Assembly: GCA_017460805.1 (NCBI GenBank)
Contig: JAFUAF010000064.1
Location: forward strand, 28,050 to 92,049
Direction: 5' to 3'
Length of the DNA stretch: 64,000 nucleotides
Source of the DNA: Bacillota bacterium
GTDB lineage: Bacteria; Bacillota; Clostridia; Lachnospirales; CAG-274
The number at the start of each line of letters is the position of its first letter. The first letter of the stretch is position 1. Made by a program: the position numbers and the translations under genes. Below the pieces are notes generated by a model. That model did not search any database, was not told the origin of the DNA, and saw only the letters and a list, made by a program, of their open reading frames with translations. This document shows positions 17,730-26,215 of this stretch, one piece after another.

Positions 17730-17756
17730 ATAAATCACCCCTTTATAATTACACTC

Positions 17757-17777
17757 CACGAAATCAAAGATTTCGTG
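17757..17777 (-). promoter_or_regulatory. Leader hairpin of ATPase gene
   Basis: CACGAAATC and GATTTCGTG form a perfect 9-bp hairpin 28 bases upstream of the start codon. A second hairpin (AAAAAGT/ACTTTTT) lies at about 17798-17815. A regulatory role is possible but not shown. Confidence 0.4.
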
Positions 17778-17832
17778 TCGTTGAATAGGGACGAGCCTAA
17801 AAAGTAAACTTTTTATTCTCTTACCTATTCAT

Positions 17833-17860
17833 ATTATACCTCAAATTATTATAATTTCAA
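17833..17860 (-). promoter_or_regulatory. Promoter of ATPase gene
   Basis: On the minus strand, TTGAAA (17855-17860), 16-base spacer, TATAAT (17833-17838), giving a leader of about 95 bases. Confidence 0.7.
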
Positions 17861-17899
17861 GTATAATATTGATTTATTTCAAAAAATATCCCATCTTTT

Positions 17900-18108
17900 T
17901 TAGACAGGATATTTTCTATTATTTGCTATTTTACCTTTATGGATATTAAACATCTCTTCCATTTTATTTGCTGCTGTTTCATCAGCTTTTCTGAAAGCAT
18001 GGCTATAGACCTGAAGAGTTACATTTGGGGTACTATGTCCTAAACGTAATGCAACTGTTCTTACATCTGTACAATGGCAGTTGTAAAATATACCTTTTAT
18101 AAGTTATC
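17900..18108 (-). pseudogene. Tyrosine integrase C-terminal remnant
   Basis: Read on the minus strand, the frame ending at 17900 encodes CTDVRTVALRLGHSTPNVTL then QVYSHAFRKADE. This is the end of a phage- or ICE-type tyrosine recombinase, including the conserved GHS histidine and the catalytic Tyr of VYSH. Everything upstream is missing, and the frame is cut by the two-hairpin repeat at 18108. With the neighbouring tRNA-Thr and ATPase, it marks a decayed integrated element. Confidence 0.85.
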
Positions 18109-18210
18109 GTGAACGTCAAAAATATTTAGACGTTCACGATATGATGGGGCTCATAAATAATCAGCCTTAAGCGAGCTTAAGTCCGATTATTTAATTCGCT
18201 TACTATAAAA
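18108..18210 (+). repeat. Two-hairpin repeat, copy A
   Basis: About 103 bases: hairpin CGTGAACGTC/GACGTTCACG, then GGGGCTCATAAATAATCAG, then a second hairpin built on AATAATC/GATTATT, ending TTCGCTTACTATAAAA. Copy B at 27584-27685 shares most of the sequence. In the first stem the ninth pair is T-A here and A-T in copy B, a covarying pair. It lies exactly at the junction between the integrase stump and the dockerin stump. Confidence 0.8.
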
Positions 18211-18699
18211 TATGAAAAAATACCTTTTGATACCAAAAATACCGACACATCGTTAAACGGCGAACTGCGGCTTTCGACAGAAGCTATTGAAGCTATATGC
18301 GGCGATAACGATGAACTTGCGGAGAGTTTTCTTTTAGAAGATTATGCTTTTCTTTGGTATGCAGACGGGAAACTTATAAAAACAATAGCAGAGCCAACGG
18401 GTTCGAGCATAAAAATGGATTACAGTTATTCGGGAAAAACGATCTATGCGGTGTTGAGTATTGCAAATCAGTTTATTTACAGTGAAGAATTGGTAATACC
18501 GACTATCATTATAAAGGGCGATATAGACCGTGACCAAAAAGTAACCGACAAAGATGCGGTATTGCTGCTTAAATACATAAGCGGCACATACACATTGACC
18601 GAAAACCAAAAGTCAGCCGCAAAAGTAACCGACAGCGCAAAGTCGGAACCCGATATGCTTGATGTTATATGGATATTAAATAATAAGACAGCCGCTTGA
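18196..18699 (+). pseudogene. 5'-truncated dockerin protein gene
   Basis: An open frame without a start or signal peptide runs from the repeat boundary. It encodes a beta-sandwich-like segment (LWYADGKLIKTIAEPTGSS then IKMDYSYSGKTIYAVLS) and a type I dockerin (KGDIDRDQKVTDKDAVLLLK, then EPDMLDVIWILNN) to a TGA at 18697-18699. The upstream part, including any catalytic module, is gone. The internal ATG at 18415 lacks a ribosome site. It is probably not expressed as a functional secreted protein. Confidence 0.75.
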
Positions 18700-18727
18700 T
18701 TTTGGCTGATAAAGAGGATACAATAAG

Positions 18728-18755
18728 AAAAGGACAGCAACCGCTGTCCTTTTCT
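18728..18755 (+). terminator. Terminator of dockerin remnant
   Basis: AAAAGGACAGC and GCTGTCCTTTT form an 11-bp stem with a short loop, followed by T residues. Confidence 0.8.
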
Positions 18756-18863
18756 ATGTCTTGGGCGGCATGACAGAAAGTGCCGCCTGTTTTTTTGAAC
18801 ATTGTATTTTAAGCTTTTTTGCTGTATCTGTTTGGGTGATTGCTTTTGAAACAGCGGAGAGTA

Positions 18864-18892
18864 TTGATTTTATCGGCGTTTTATGGTATAGT
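18864..18892 (+). promoter_or_regulatory. addB promoter
   Basis: TTGATT, 17-base spacer, TATAGT, 32 bases before the start codon. Confidence 0.65.
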
Positions 18893-18924
18893 TAAACAAA
18901 ACGGCAGGTTCGGGAGGTGAAAGT

Positions 18925-21900
18925 ATGGCGTTGAGATTTATAATAGGCGGCTGCGGCAGCGGCAAGACCTGCGAATGTGTAAAGAGAATAGAAGAGCTTG
19001 AAAAAACGGCCGACAATATCATATACATCGTACCGCAGCAATTTACGCTCGAAACGGAAAATATGCTGCTTGCGAAAAAGGGCGCTATAATGAAGACCCG
19101 CGTGCTGAGTTTTCACAGGCTTGCACACGTTGTTATGAATGCGGCAGATACGCACAAACCCGTGCTTTCCGCACTTGGCAGGGCATTTCTTGTGCGCAGG
19201 GTGGTGCACGAAAACAGGGATAAGCTTGCCTATTTTTCAAAAGTTATAGGCAGGCAGGGATTTCTTGACAGCCTTGTGAATATACTGACCGAATTTTACC
19301 AGTATTCGGTTACGCCCGAAATGCTTAAAAATGCCGCAGACAAGCTGGACGGCAATGACAGCCTTAAACTGAAATTAAACGATCTTTATATAATTTATTC
19401 CGCCTACCGCGAGCGGGTATCAACTCAGTATGCGGCGGCGGAAGAGACCCTTGACATACTTGCAAAGGACATTGAAAAGTCCGATTATATCAAAAATGCG
19501 CATATTTTTATTGACGGCATAGACTATTTTATTCCGCAGGAATACGAGGTCATCCGCCGGCTTATGCTGTATGCGAAAGATGTATATATCACCGTTTGCG
19601 GCGAGTTTAAGGATGCGTCGAAAACATCAAAATTCGACCCGTTTTACGAGCAGAAGCGAACAGTCACAAAACTCAGCCAAACGGCGGCGGAGTCGGGCAT
19701 AAAAATCGAGCCCGCCATATATCTGCACGGCTGTGCGCGTCACAGCACTCATGCGGATATGCAGCATCTTGCGAAAAATTATTTTAAGACCCGCCCCGAT
19801 ATTTTTGACGGCGTACCCGAAAATATCGGGCTTGCCTGTGCAAACGATCAGGACAGCGAGCTTGAATATGTGTGCCGCATGATAAATTCACTTGTGCATG
19901 ACGGCGATATGCGCTATGACGATATAGCCGTTATAATAGACAAGTCGGCCGAACAGGCAGTCAAAAACAAATTTACTTCCTATAATATACCTGTTTTTAT
20001 CGACAACAGCCGTCCCGTGGCGGCTCATCCTCTGACGGAGTATGTGCTTGCGGTGTTGGATATCCTTTGCCGCGGCGTGAATACAAAGCGTATGCTGCGT
20101 TTTGCGAAAAGTATGTTTTCGCCCGCCGACCCCGAGGATGTATTCTATCTTGAAAACTATGTGATAAAAAACGGCATAGACGGCTCTGCCTGGCGCAGAA
20201 AAAGCTGGGACTGGGGCTTTTCCGAAAATGAGGAAAGCGAGGATAAGGCCATAATAAATGCCGCAAAGGACGATTTGACAGACAGCCTTGACAAAATAAA
20301 AATAAGCCGCGGCAAGACCTATGCGGCAAGCTATATAATAACCGAACTTTATAAATTTCTTGTTGATACGGGTGCGGACAAAACGCTTGAAGAAATGATA
20401 AAAGCCGCCGAAGAAGAGGGTGACAACAACGCTTTTCGTCAGCACAGCCGCATCTGGGACGAACTGAAAACGATATTTGAGACCCTTGAAAGCATAGCCG
20501 ACCGCGAATTTGATATTCTAACCTTTACCGAGGTGTTCAAGGCGGGGCTTGATATGTGCGGAATAAGCATAATCCCGCCCGCTCAGGACAATGTGGTCAT
20601 AGGCGATATAGACCGAACCCGTCTGCCCGAGGTAAAGGCGGTTTTTATACTTGGCGCAAACGAGGGCGTTATACCGCCTTTTATGGACGATATAGGCCTG
20701 CTTGCCGACAGGGAGAGGACAAAACTGGGCGAAGAATTTTTTGAGGTGGCGGCGGACAATACCCGCAAGATAAATATGATAGACCTTAATATCTATTCGC
20801 TTATGCTAAAGCCCACAAAGACGCTGTATATCAGCCGTTCGCTGACAAGCGGCGGCAAAAGGGCTTCGCGTTCGCCCGTTATTTCAAGGCTTTTGAAAAT
20901 TTTCCCGAAACTGGAGGAAAAGCCTGTCGAAAATAACGGTATACCGCCTGCGCCCCGTCCTGCGTTTGAAAAAATGCTGGATGATATAAGGGAAATGGGC
21001 CGAGGACTTGATATTTCCGCAGAAACGGCGGGGGAATATGCGTGGTTTGCCGCCGACGAGAGGTATTCGCGCGATGTTTCTATGCTTAAAAAAGTGGCTT
21101 TTGACGAGCTGTCACAGCGGGAAAACACAAACCTTACGCTTAACGAAGCGGAGCTTAAAAAACTCTATAATGACGAGGTATACGGAAGTGTCAGCTGTCT
21201 TGAAAGCTATGCAAAATGCCCGTTTGCATACTTTTTACGCTACGGCCTTAAAATACGCGACAGAGACCGATACGGTTTTGATATGTTAAGGCTCGGCAAC
21301 CTTTTCCACGGCGTTCTGGAGGACTTTTCAAACGGTGTGAAAGAGGACGGCAGGGATTGGCGCACCCTTGAGCGCGGGGAGATACGCGAGAGGGTGGAAA
21401 AATGTGTGGACGGCATAGTGCCCGAGGCTTTTAACGATATAATGGCAGCCGATCCGCAGTTTGTGCACACCATAGGCCGCGTGAAAGATATAATGGACAG
21501 GAGCATAGGCGCGCTGTGTACCCATGTGCGCGCGGGCAGGTTCGACCCTTCGGCTTTTGAAACGGAATTCGGCATAGGCAAGGAACTTGCACCAATAGTT
21601 TTTGAACTTGAAAACGGCAAAAAAATCGTGCTTAACGGCAAGATAGACCGCGTGGACATAATGTCCGTGGACAGCAAAGATTATGTAAAAATAATCGACT
21701 ACAAGTCGAGCAATCACGAATTCAGCGCGGAAGAACTGTATTACGGTCTTCAGCTTCAGCTTTTATTGTATATGGACAGCTATATTGCGGCCTTTAAGCC
21801 GAAGGACGGCAAAAATCTGCTCCCGGGCGGTGTTTTCTATTTTAAGGTGTCAAACCCCATGGTAGAGGAAAACGGCGGCGGAGATGTGGAAAAACTGGTG

Positions 21901-22236
21901 CTTGAACAGTACGATATGAACGGTCTGGTGCTGGATGACGAAAGTCTGCTTGACGGCATAGGCGAAAGGGTGAAAAAGGGCAGGGGCGAGAAGATAGAGA
22001 CCCTTGCGGGCGTAAAAAAGGTCGGCGGCGAAGATTTTGAAAAACTGTGCAGGGATGCCGAAAAAATAGCCGTAATGCTCGGAAAGGGCATACTTGGCGG
22101 AAATGTGGACATAAATCCGTCAAAATGCGGCGGCAAAACAGGCTGTGACTATTGCCCCTATGCTTCGGTATGCAGGTTTGAGATGCGCGAAAATACGCAT
22201 TATCGGGAAACGCCCGTTGATACCGACGAACAATAA
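18925..22236 (+). CDS. addB: ATP-dependent helicase/nuclease subunit B
   Basis: Part of the AddAB double-strand-break resection enzyme. The 1103 residues fit AddB. Walker A GGCGSGKT is at residues 8-15, with the family segment IIYIVPQQFTLETE near 34-48. A C-terminal RecB-type nuclease (LGNLFHGVLEDFS near 793, then KIDRVDIM and IIDYKSS) is clasped by an iron-sulfur cluster whose likely ligands are C765 (CPFAYFLR) and C1074, C1077 and C1083. An AGGAGGTG-like site precedes the ATG. Unusually, addA, normally next to addB in Clostridia, does not follow; three tRNA genes do. Confidence 0.95.
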   Translation: MALRFIIGGCGSGKTCECVKRIEELEKTADNIIYIVPQQFTLETENMLLAKKGAIMKTRVLSFHRLAHVVMNAADTHKPVLSALGRAFLVRRVVHENRDKLAYFSKVIGRQGFLDSLVNILTEFYQYSVTPEMLKNAADKLDGNDSLKLKLNDLYIIYSAYRERVSTQYAAAEETLDILAKDIEKSDYIKNAHIFIDGIDYFIPQEYEVIRRLMLYAKDVYITVCGEFKDASKTSKFDPFYEQKRTVTKLSQTAAESGIKIEPAIYLHGCARHSTHADMQHLAKNYFKTRPDIFDGVPENIGLACANDQDSELEYVCRMINSLVHDGDMRYDDIAVIIDKSAEQAVKNKFTSYNIPVFIDNSRPVAAHPLTEYVLAVLDILCRGVNTKRMLRFAKSMFSPADPEDVFYLENYVIKNGIDGSAWRRKSWDWGFSENEESEDKAIINAAKDDLTDSLDKIKISRGKTYAASYIITELYKFLVDTGADKTLEEMIKAAEEEGDNNAFRQHSRIWDELKTIFETLESIADREFDILTFTEVFKAGLDMCGISIIPPAQDNVVIGDIDRTRLPEVKAVFILGANEGVIPPFMDDIGLLADRERTKLGEEFFEVAADNTRKINMIDLNIYSLMLKPTKTLYISRSLTSGGKRASRSPVISRLLKIFPKLEEKPVENNGIPPAPRPAFEKMLDDIREMGRGLDISAETAGEYAWFAADERYSRDVSMLKKVAFDELSQRENTNLTLNEAELKKLYNDEVYGSVSCLESYAKCPFAYFLRYGLKIRDRDRYGFDMLRLGNLFHGVLEDFSNGVKEDGRDWRTLERGEIRERVEKCVDGIVPEAFNDIMAADPQFVHTIGRVKDIMDRSIGALCTHVRAGRFDPSAFETEFGIGKELAPIVFELENGKKIVLNGKIDRVDIMSVDSKDYVKIIDYKSSNHEFSAEELYYGLQLQLLLYMDSYIAAFKPKDGKNLLPGGVFYFKVSNPMVEENGGGDVEKLVLEQYDMNGLVLDDESLLDGIGERVKKGRGEKIETLAGVKKVGGEDFEKLCRDAEKIAVMLGKGILGGNVDINPSKCGGKTGCDYCPYASVCRFEMRENTHYRETPVDTDEQ

Positions 22237-22268
22237 AATTTTTTGAGTAAATTTTTTTAAAAAAACTC

Positions 22269-22297
22269 TTGACAGAAACTCTTTAATGTGCTATTAT
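22269..22297 (+). promoter_or_regulatory. Promoter of tRNA cluster
   Basis: TTGACA, 17-base spacer, TATTAT, 39 bases before tRNA-Asn. Confidence 0.8.
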
Positions 22298-22335
22298 GAT
22301 ATAGCTGTGATGCGGTATTACAGCTATATCAATAT

Positions 22336-22407
22336 TCCTCGATAGCTCAGCGGTAGAGCACTCGGCTGTTAACCGATAGGTCGTAGGTTCGAATCCTACT
22401 CGGGGAG
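22336..22407 (+). tRNA. tRNA-Asn(GTT)
   Basis: Acceptor TCCTCGA/TCGGGGA, anticodon loop CTGTTAA (GTT), T arm GTAGGTTCGAATCCTAC. First of three tightly packed tRNA genes. Confidence 0.97.
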
Positions 22408-22412
22408 TTTAT

Positions 22413-22484
22413 GGCCCGTTGGTCAAGCGGTTAAGACGTGGCCCTCTCACGGCTAAAACGGGGGTTCGATTCCCCCACGGGTCA
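22413..22484 (+). tRNA. tRNA-Glu(CTC)
   Basis: Acceptor GGCCCGT/ACGGGTC with one G-U pair, anticodon loop CTCTCAC (CTC), T arm GGGGGTTCGATTCCCCC. Starts six bases after tRNA-Asn. Confidence 0.95.
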
Positions 22485-22491
22485 TTTTTTT

Positions 22492-22519
22492 AAGAACTTC
22501 GGTTTTCCGAATGTTCTTT
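22492..22519 (+). terminator. Hairpin after tRNA-Asn/Glu
   Basis: AAGAAC-TTCGG and CCGAA-TGTTCTT form a stem with a TTTT loop, followed by an AT-rich T-run. Confidence 0.75.
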
Positions 22520-22537
22520 AATTTTTTAACTTAATAC

Positions 22538-22609
22538 GGCGACATAGCCAAGTGGCTAAGGCGTGGGACTGCAACTCCCTGATCCCCGGTTCGAGTCCGG
22601 GTGTCGCCT
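22538..22609 (+). tRNA. tRNA-Cys(GCA)
   Basis: Acceptor GGCGACA/TGTCGCC, anticodon loop CTGCAAC (GCA), T arm CCCGGTTCGAGTCCGGG. Third tRNA of the cluster, upstream of the cbiL-like gene. Confidence 0.97.
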
Positions 22610-22672
22610 TAGAAAAGGGACTTCCGTCAGGGGGTCTTTTTTCGTTTTACAAACTTTTCGGAGGTAAGGTAT

Positions 22673-23356
22673 ATGGCAAAACTTTACGGTGTGGGCGTAG
22701 GTCCCGGGGACAGCGAACTTATGACATTAAAGGCGGTAAGAATACTTGAAAGTGCGGATGCCGTGGCTGTGCCCGTTACGGGGAAGGGCGCACAAACGGC
22801 TTTTGACATAGCAAAAGAATATATAGACAAAAACAAGGTCATGGAGTGCCTTATACCCATGACGAGGGATAAAGCTTTGCTTGATGCGGCTTACGCCAAA
22901 GTGATAAAAGACATAGAAGAACAGCTTTCGGCGGGCAAAAGTGTGGCTTTTATAACACTCGGCGACCCTGCGGTCTATTCCACTTATACCCGAATAGGCG
23001 CAGCCGTCGCAAAAGACGGGTTTGAAACGGAGATGATACCCGCCGTGACAAGTTTCTGTGCGGCCGCCGCAAAATTCAATATGCCGCTTTGCGAGAACAG
23101 AGAGCCGCTTTTTGTCATTCCTGCAGAGTGCGCGGATATTTCAAGCCTGCTTGCCCTTGACGGCAAAAAGGCAATAATGAAAGCGGGCGGCAGGCTTGGC
23201 GAAATAAAGGCGCTTCTTGCTGAAAACGGCCTGCTTGATACCGCAAAAATGGCGGAAAAATGCGGTATGGACGGGGAAGTGCTGTACAACGGCCTTTCGG
23301 CTGCCGATGAGAAGAAAAGCTATTTTTCGGTTATTATTGCGGGAAATGAACAATAA
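22673..23356 (+). CDS. cbiL: Precorrin-2/cobalt-factor II C20-methyltransferase
   Basis: A SAM-dependent tetrapyrrole methyltransferase of the CbiL/CobI type, adding the C20 methyl group in corrin synthesis. The 227 residues carry YGVGVGPGDSELMTLKAVRI (SAM-binding GxGPGD loop, residues 5-24), FITLGDPAVYSTYTRI (about 88-103) and IPAVTSFCAAAA (about 123). A GGAGGTAAGG ribosome site precedes ATG. It stands alone, with no other cobalamin gene in the window, so pathway membership is inferred. Confidence 0.88.
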   Translation: MAKLYGVGVGPGDSELMTLKAVRILESADAVAVPVTGKGAQTAFDIAKEYIDKNKVMECLIPMTRDKALLDAAYAKVIKDIEEQLSAGKSVAFITLGDPAVYSTYTRIGAAVAKDGFETEMIPAVTSFCAAAAKFNMPLCENREPLFVIPAECADISSLLALDGKKAIMKAGGRLGEIKALLAENGLLDTAKMAEKCGMDGEVLYNGLSAADEKKSYFSVIIAGNEQ

Positions 23357-23456
23357 AATTCCCGTATTCGGAAATATATTCCGTTAAAAACCACAAAATT
23401 AAGGCAAAAAGTTATCAAACCGTAACAAAGAATTTACAAAAAATATACAAAATCCC

Positions 23457-23485
23457 TTGATAAAATTTGCTTTTGCCTTTATAAT
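23457..23485 (+). promoter_or_regulatory. Promoter of CE12-GH5-trpB2 unit
   Basis: TTGATA, 17-base spacer, TATAAT, 47 bases before the CE12 start codon. Confidence 0.8.
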
Positions 23486-23532
23486 AGATTATATATGGGT
23501 AAATTTAATGTTTTGTTTTGAGGAAATGGAAA

Positions 23533-24690
23533 ATGGAAAACGACAGGGAAAAAATCGTCATCCATCTTGCGGGAGACTCCCTTGTGCAGGGCTACAAGCA
23601 GGAGGAATTTATCGCAGGCTGGGGGCAATATCTTCAGTGGTTTTTTGACCCGGAACAAGTTGAAATAAAAAATTATGCCAAGGGCGGCAGAAGCTCCCGT
23701 TCGTTTATCAATGAGGGACGACTGGAGCAGATAAAGCGCGAGATAAAAAAAGGCGACTATCTTTTTATCCATTTTTGTCATAATGATGATGACACAAAAA
23801 AGAAAGATACGCTGCATAACCGCCTTACACCGCTTGGCAATCCCGATGAAACGGGGCGTTTTCCCGTTGTTAAGGGGGAGCCTGTGCCTACGGATCTTAT
23901 GCCTGCGGAGTTTTTTAACGAGCTGACAAAAAAAAGCCGTTATCTCGAACGCTCCGTTATAGAAGCGGCATATAATGCGCTTTCGCAGTACGGCGATTAC
24001 TACTATCCCTACTCCGAAAACGGCGTAATGGGTACATTCAAGTGGTTTTTATTGCAGTATGTGCGTGTCGCAAGGGCGGCAAAGGCCATACCCGTGCTTA
24101 TAACACCGCCTCCGCGCGCATCTTTCAACCGTGACGACATACATATAAAAGACGGCAGCGGACTGCACGGCGGCGACAATTTTGCTTATATACGCGCCAT
24201 ACGTCAGCTTGCAAAGGAAAGGGATGTGCTGATACTTGACACATTCAACGAGATGCGAAACGTGTTTGAGGCGCTCGGAAAGCGGGATGCGCATTATCTT
24301 ACCGCAATAAAAAGCGGTGTTCTTTCGGGCGAGTGGCCGAAGGACTATATAAGAAGCGCGGACAACCCCGCAAGCGTGCAGGAAGATACGCATCTTAACA
24401 AATTCGGTGCTTTTCTTATGTCGGCAAGGCTTTGCGAGGATATGCTGATATATATCACGCACAATATCGCAAGAAATGCAACAGAGAGCTTTGCGCCGCT
24501 CAAAGATGCGATAAAGCTTGTGCCCGACGAATTTGTCGAAGCGCCCGAACCGCTTAAACACAGAAAAGAGGTATTCAACAAGTACTTCCGCTATGATGTT
24601 ATGAACATAAATGCAAATAACAGACCCGCAAACGATGATTCGGCAGACGGGCAGACAAATGATGAAGATACACAGGGGGATGAGTTATGA
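23533..24690 (+). CDS. CE12-type rhamnogalacturonan acetylesterase
   Basis: An SGNH/GDSL esterase expected to remove acetyl groups from pectin. GDS is at residues 14-16 (nucleophile S16), with GGRSSRSF near 48-55 (oxyanion block), FIHFCHNDDD near 77, and the D-x-H pair in EDTHLNKFG (D285, H287). There is no signal peptide, so it likely acts in the cytosol on imported oligosaccharides. The ATG at 23533 follows GAGGAAATGG. The acidic tail after residue 330 is family-untypical. It overlaps the GH5 gene by 4 bases. Confidence 0.88.
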   Translation: MENDREKIVIHLAGDSLVQGYKQEEFIAGWGQYLQWFFDPEQVEIKNYAKGGRSSRSFINEGRLEQIKREIKKGDYLFIHFCHNDDDTKKKDTLHNRLTPLGNPDETGRFPVVKGEPVPTDLMPAEFFNELTKKSRYLERSVIEAAYNALSQYGDYYYPYSENGVMGTFKWFLLQYVRVARAAKAIPVLITPPPRASFNRDDIHIKDGSGLHGGDNFAYIRAIRQLAKERDVLILDTFNEMRNVFEALGKRDAHYLTAIKSGVLSGEWPKDYIRSADNPASVQEDTHLNKFGAFLMSARLCEDMLIYITHNIARNATESFAPLKDAIKLVPDEFVEAPEPLKHRKEVFNKYFRYDVMNINANNRPANDDSADGQTNDEDTQGDEL

Positions 24691-26201
24691 ATCAGAGTGC
24701 AAAATACGCTTTGGGTGCGCTTGGGATTTTTATTGCGGGCGGCATATTTGCCACAGCGATAATTTCTACTTTCCGCGCGCAGGAAACAGAAGCGACATTA
24801 AAAGAAGATGTATACCGCTATGCGGGCGAGACCGAGGCGGCTTCGGAACAGACCACACAGCAGGGCTCGGAAACGGCGACACAGGCCGCGGCGGAACAGG
24901 CTGTTGCTCAGTACACGGTAAATGCCTTTGTAAAGGGAGCTCCGTGGTCGGAGGGCAACCTTACATTGCAGGAGATAGAATTTGATATCGCAAACAACTC
25001 CGGTGCGGAAATAACCGACTGGACGGGCATGATACAGTTTGACGGCGATGTTCAGGGCATAAACAGCTGGAACGACACTTTCAGCTATGACGGCAAGGCT
25101 GTTCTTATTTCGCCTGTCGAATGGAACAAGAATATCAAGGCGGGCGAGACCAAAAAGCTTAACTTCCACCTTAAAACTTCGGGTCCCGTTACTGTTACAA
25201 GCGCAAGCGCTTCCACAAATGTCGGCGATATAAAAATGTCACAGCAGCCCGCACAACAGACACAGCAGGCTGTTATAGCGACCACGGAAGACCCGTCTTC
25301 AACACCTGTGGGACAGCACGGACAGCTTAAAGTTTCGGGTACGAAGATAGTTGACAAAAACGGCACACCCATTATTTTACAGGGTGTCAGCACACACGGC
25401 ATAGCATGGTTCCCGCAGTATGTGGATAAAGAGGGTTTCAGGACTTTAAGAGATACCATGGGCGTAAATACCATAAGACTTGCGCTGTATTCAAGTCCGA
25501 ACGAGGGGTACAGCACAGCCATGCACCAAAAAGTCGTTGACGGCGTAAATTATGCAAAAGAACTGGGTATGTACGTTATAATCGACTGGCATATCCTTCA
25601 AAACGGCAACCCCAACACCGACAAGGAGAGCGCAAAGGCTTTCTTTACGGAAATGACGGGCAAGTTCAAGGACTACGACAATGTTATCTATGAGATATGC
25701 AACGAGCCTAACGGCGGCGTTACATGGGAAAATGACATCAAGCCTTATGCCGTTGATATGATAAATCTTATCAGGGCGCAGGACAATGATGCTATTATAA
25801 TAGTGGGAACACCCACATGGTCACAGGATGTTGATGTGGTTTCACAAAGCCCCATCACAGGCCAGACAAATATTATGTATGCCCTGCATTTCTATGCGGC
25901 CACACATCGTCAGGATCTCAGAAACAAGCTGGCAACTGCGCTTGGCAACGGCCTTCCCGTTTTTGTAACGGAGTTCGGCATTAGCGAAGCAAGCGGCAGC
26001 GGCGGCATTGACGAGGGCGAGGGCAACAACTGGATAAACTATTTAAGACAAAACGGTATAAGCTACGTTTGCTGGAACCTTTCCAACAAAGATGAGGCGT
26101 GCGCGCTGATAAGGAGCGGCGTTTCAAAGACTTCGGGCTGGACGGATGACGATCTCAGCCAGGAGGGCAAGTGGCTTAAAAATATCTACACTAAAAACTA
26201 A
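24687..26201 (+). CDS. Membrane-anchored GH5 endoglucanase with CBM
   Basis: A 504-residue beta-glucanase. A single transmembrane anchor (about residues 7-29) is followed by a Thr/Gln-rich stalk, a CBM2/CBM3-like beta-sandwich (about 75-185, with LQEIEFDIANNSGAEITDWT), a linker and a GH5 (subfamily 2-like) barrel (about 215-500). The acid/base is E340 in EICNEPNGG and the nucleophile E429 in VTEFGIS. Anchoring with the catalytic part outside would keep products at the cell surface. The start overlaps the CE12 stop, so the genes are translationally coupled. Confidence 0.92.
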   Translation: MNQSAKYALGALGIFIAGGIFATAIISTFRAQETEATLKEDVYRYAGETEAASEQTTQQGSETATQAAAEQAVAQYTVNAFVKGAPWSEGNLTLQEIEFDIANNSGAEITDWTGMIQFDGDVQGINSWNDTFSYDGKAVLISPVEWNKNIKAGETKKLNFHLKTSGPVTVTSASASTNVGDIKMSQQPAQQTQQAVIATTEDPSSTPVGQHGQLKVSGTKIVDKNGTPIILQGVSTHGIAWFPQYVDKEGFRTLRDTMGVNTIRLALYSSPNEGYSTAMHQKVVDGVNYAKELGMYVIIDWHILQNGNPNTDKESAKAFFTEMTGKFKDYDNVIYEICNEPNGGVTWENDIKPYAVDMINLIRAQDNDAIIIVGTPTWSQDVDVVSQSPITGQTNIMYALHFYAATHRQDLRNKLATALGNGLPVFVTEFGISEASGSGGIDEGEGNNWINYLRQNGISYVCWNLSNKDEACALIRSGVSKTSGWTDDDLSQEGKWLKNIYTKN

Positions 26202-26215
26202 AAGGAGAGTTTAAA

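Noticed and set aside
16150..17760. Attachment-site copy of the tRNA-Thr 3' end near the ATPase
   Set aside because: No second copy of the T-arm/acceptor sequence was found between the tRNA and the integrase remnant, so att sites cannot be assigned.
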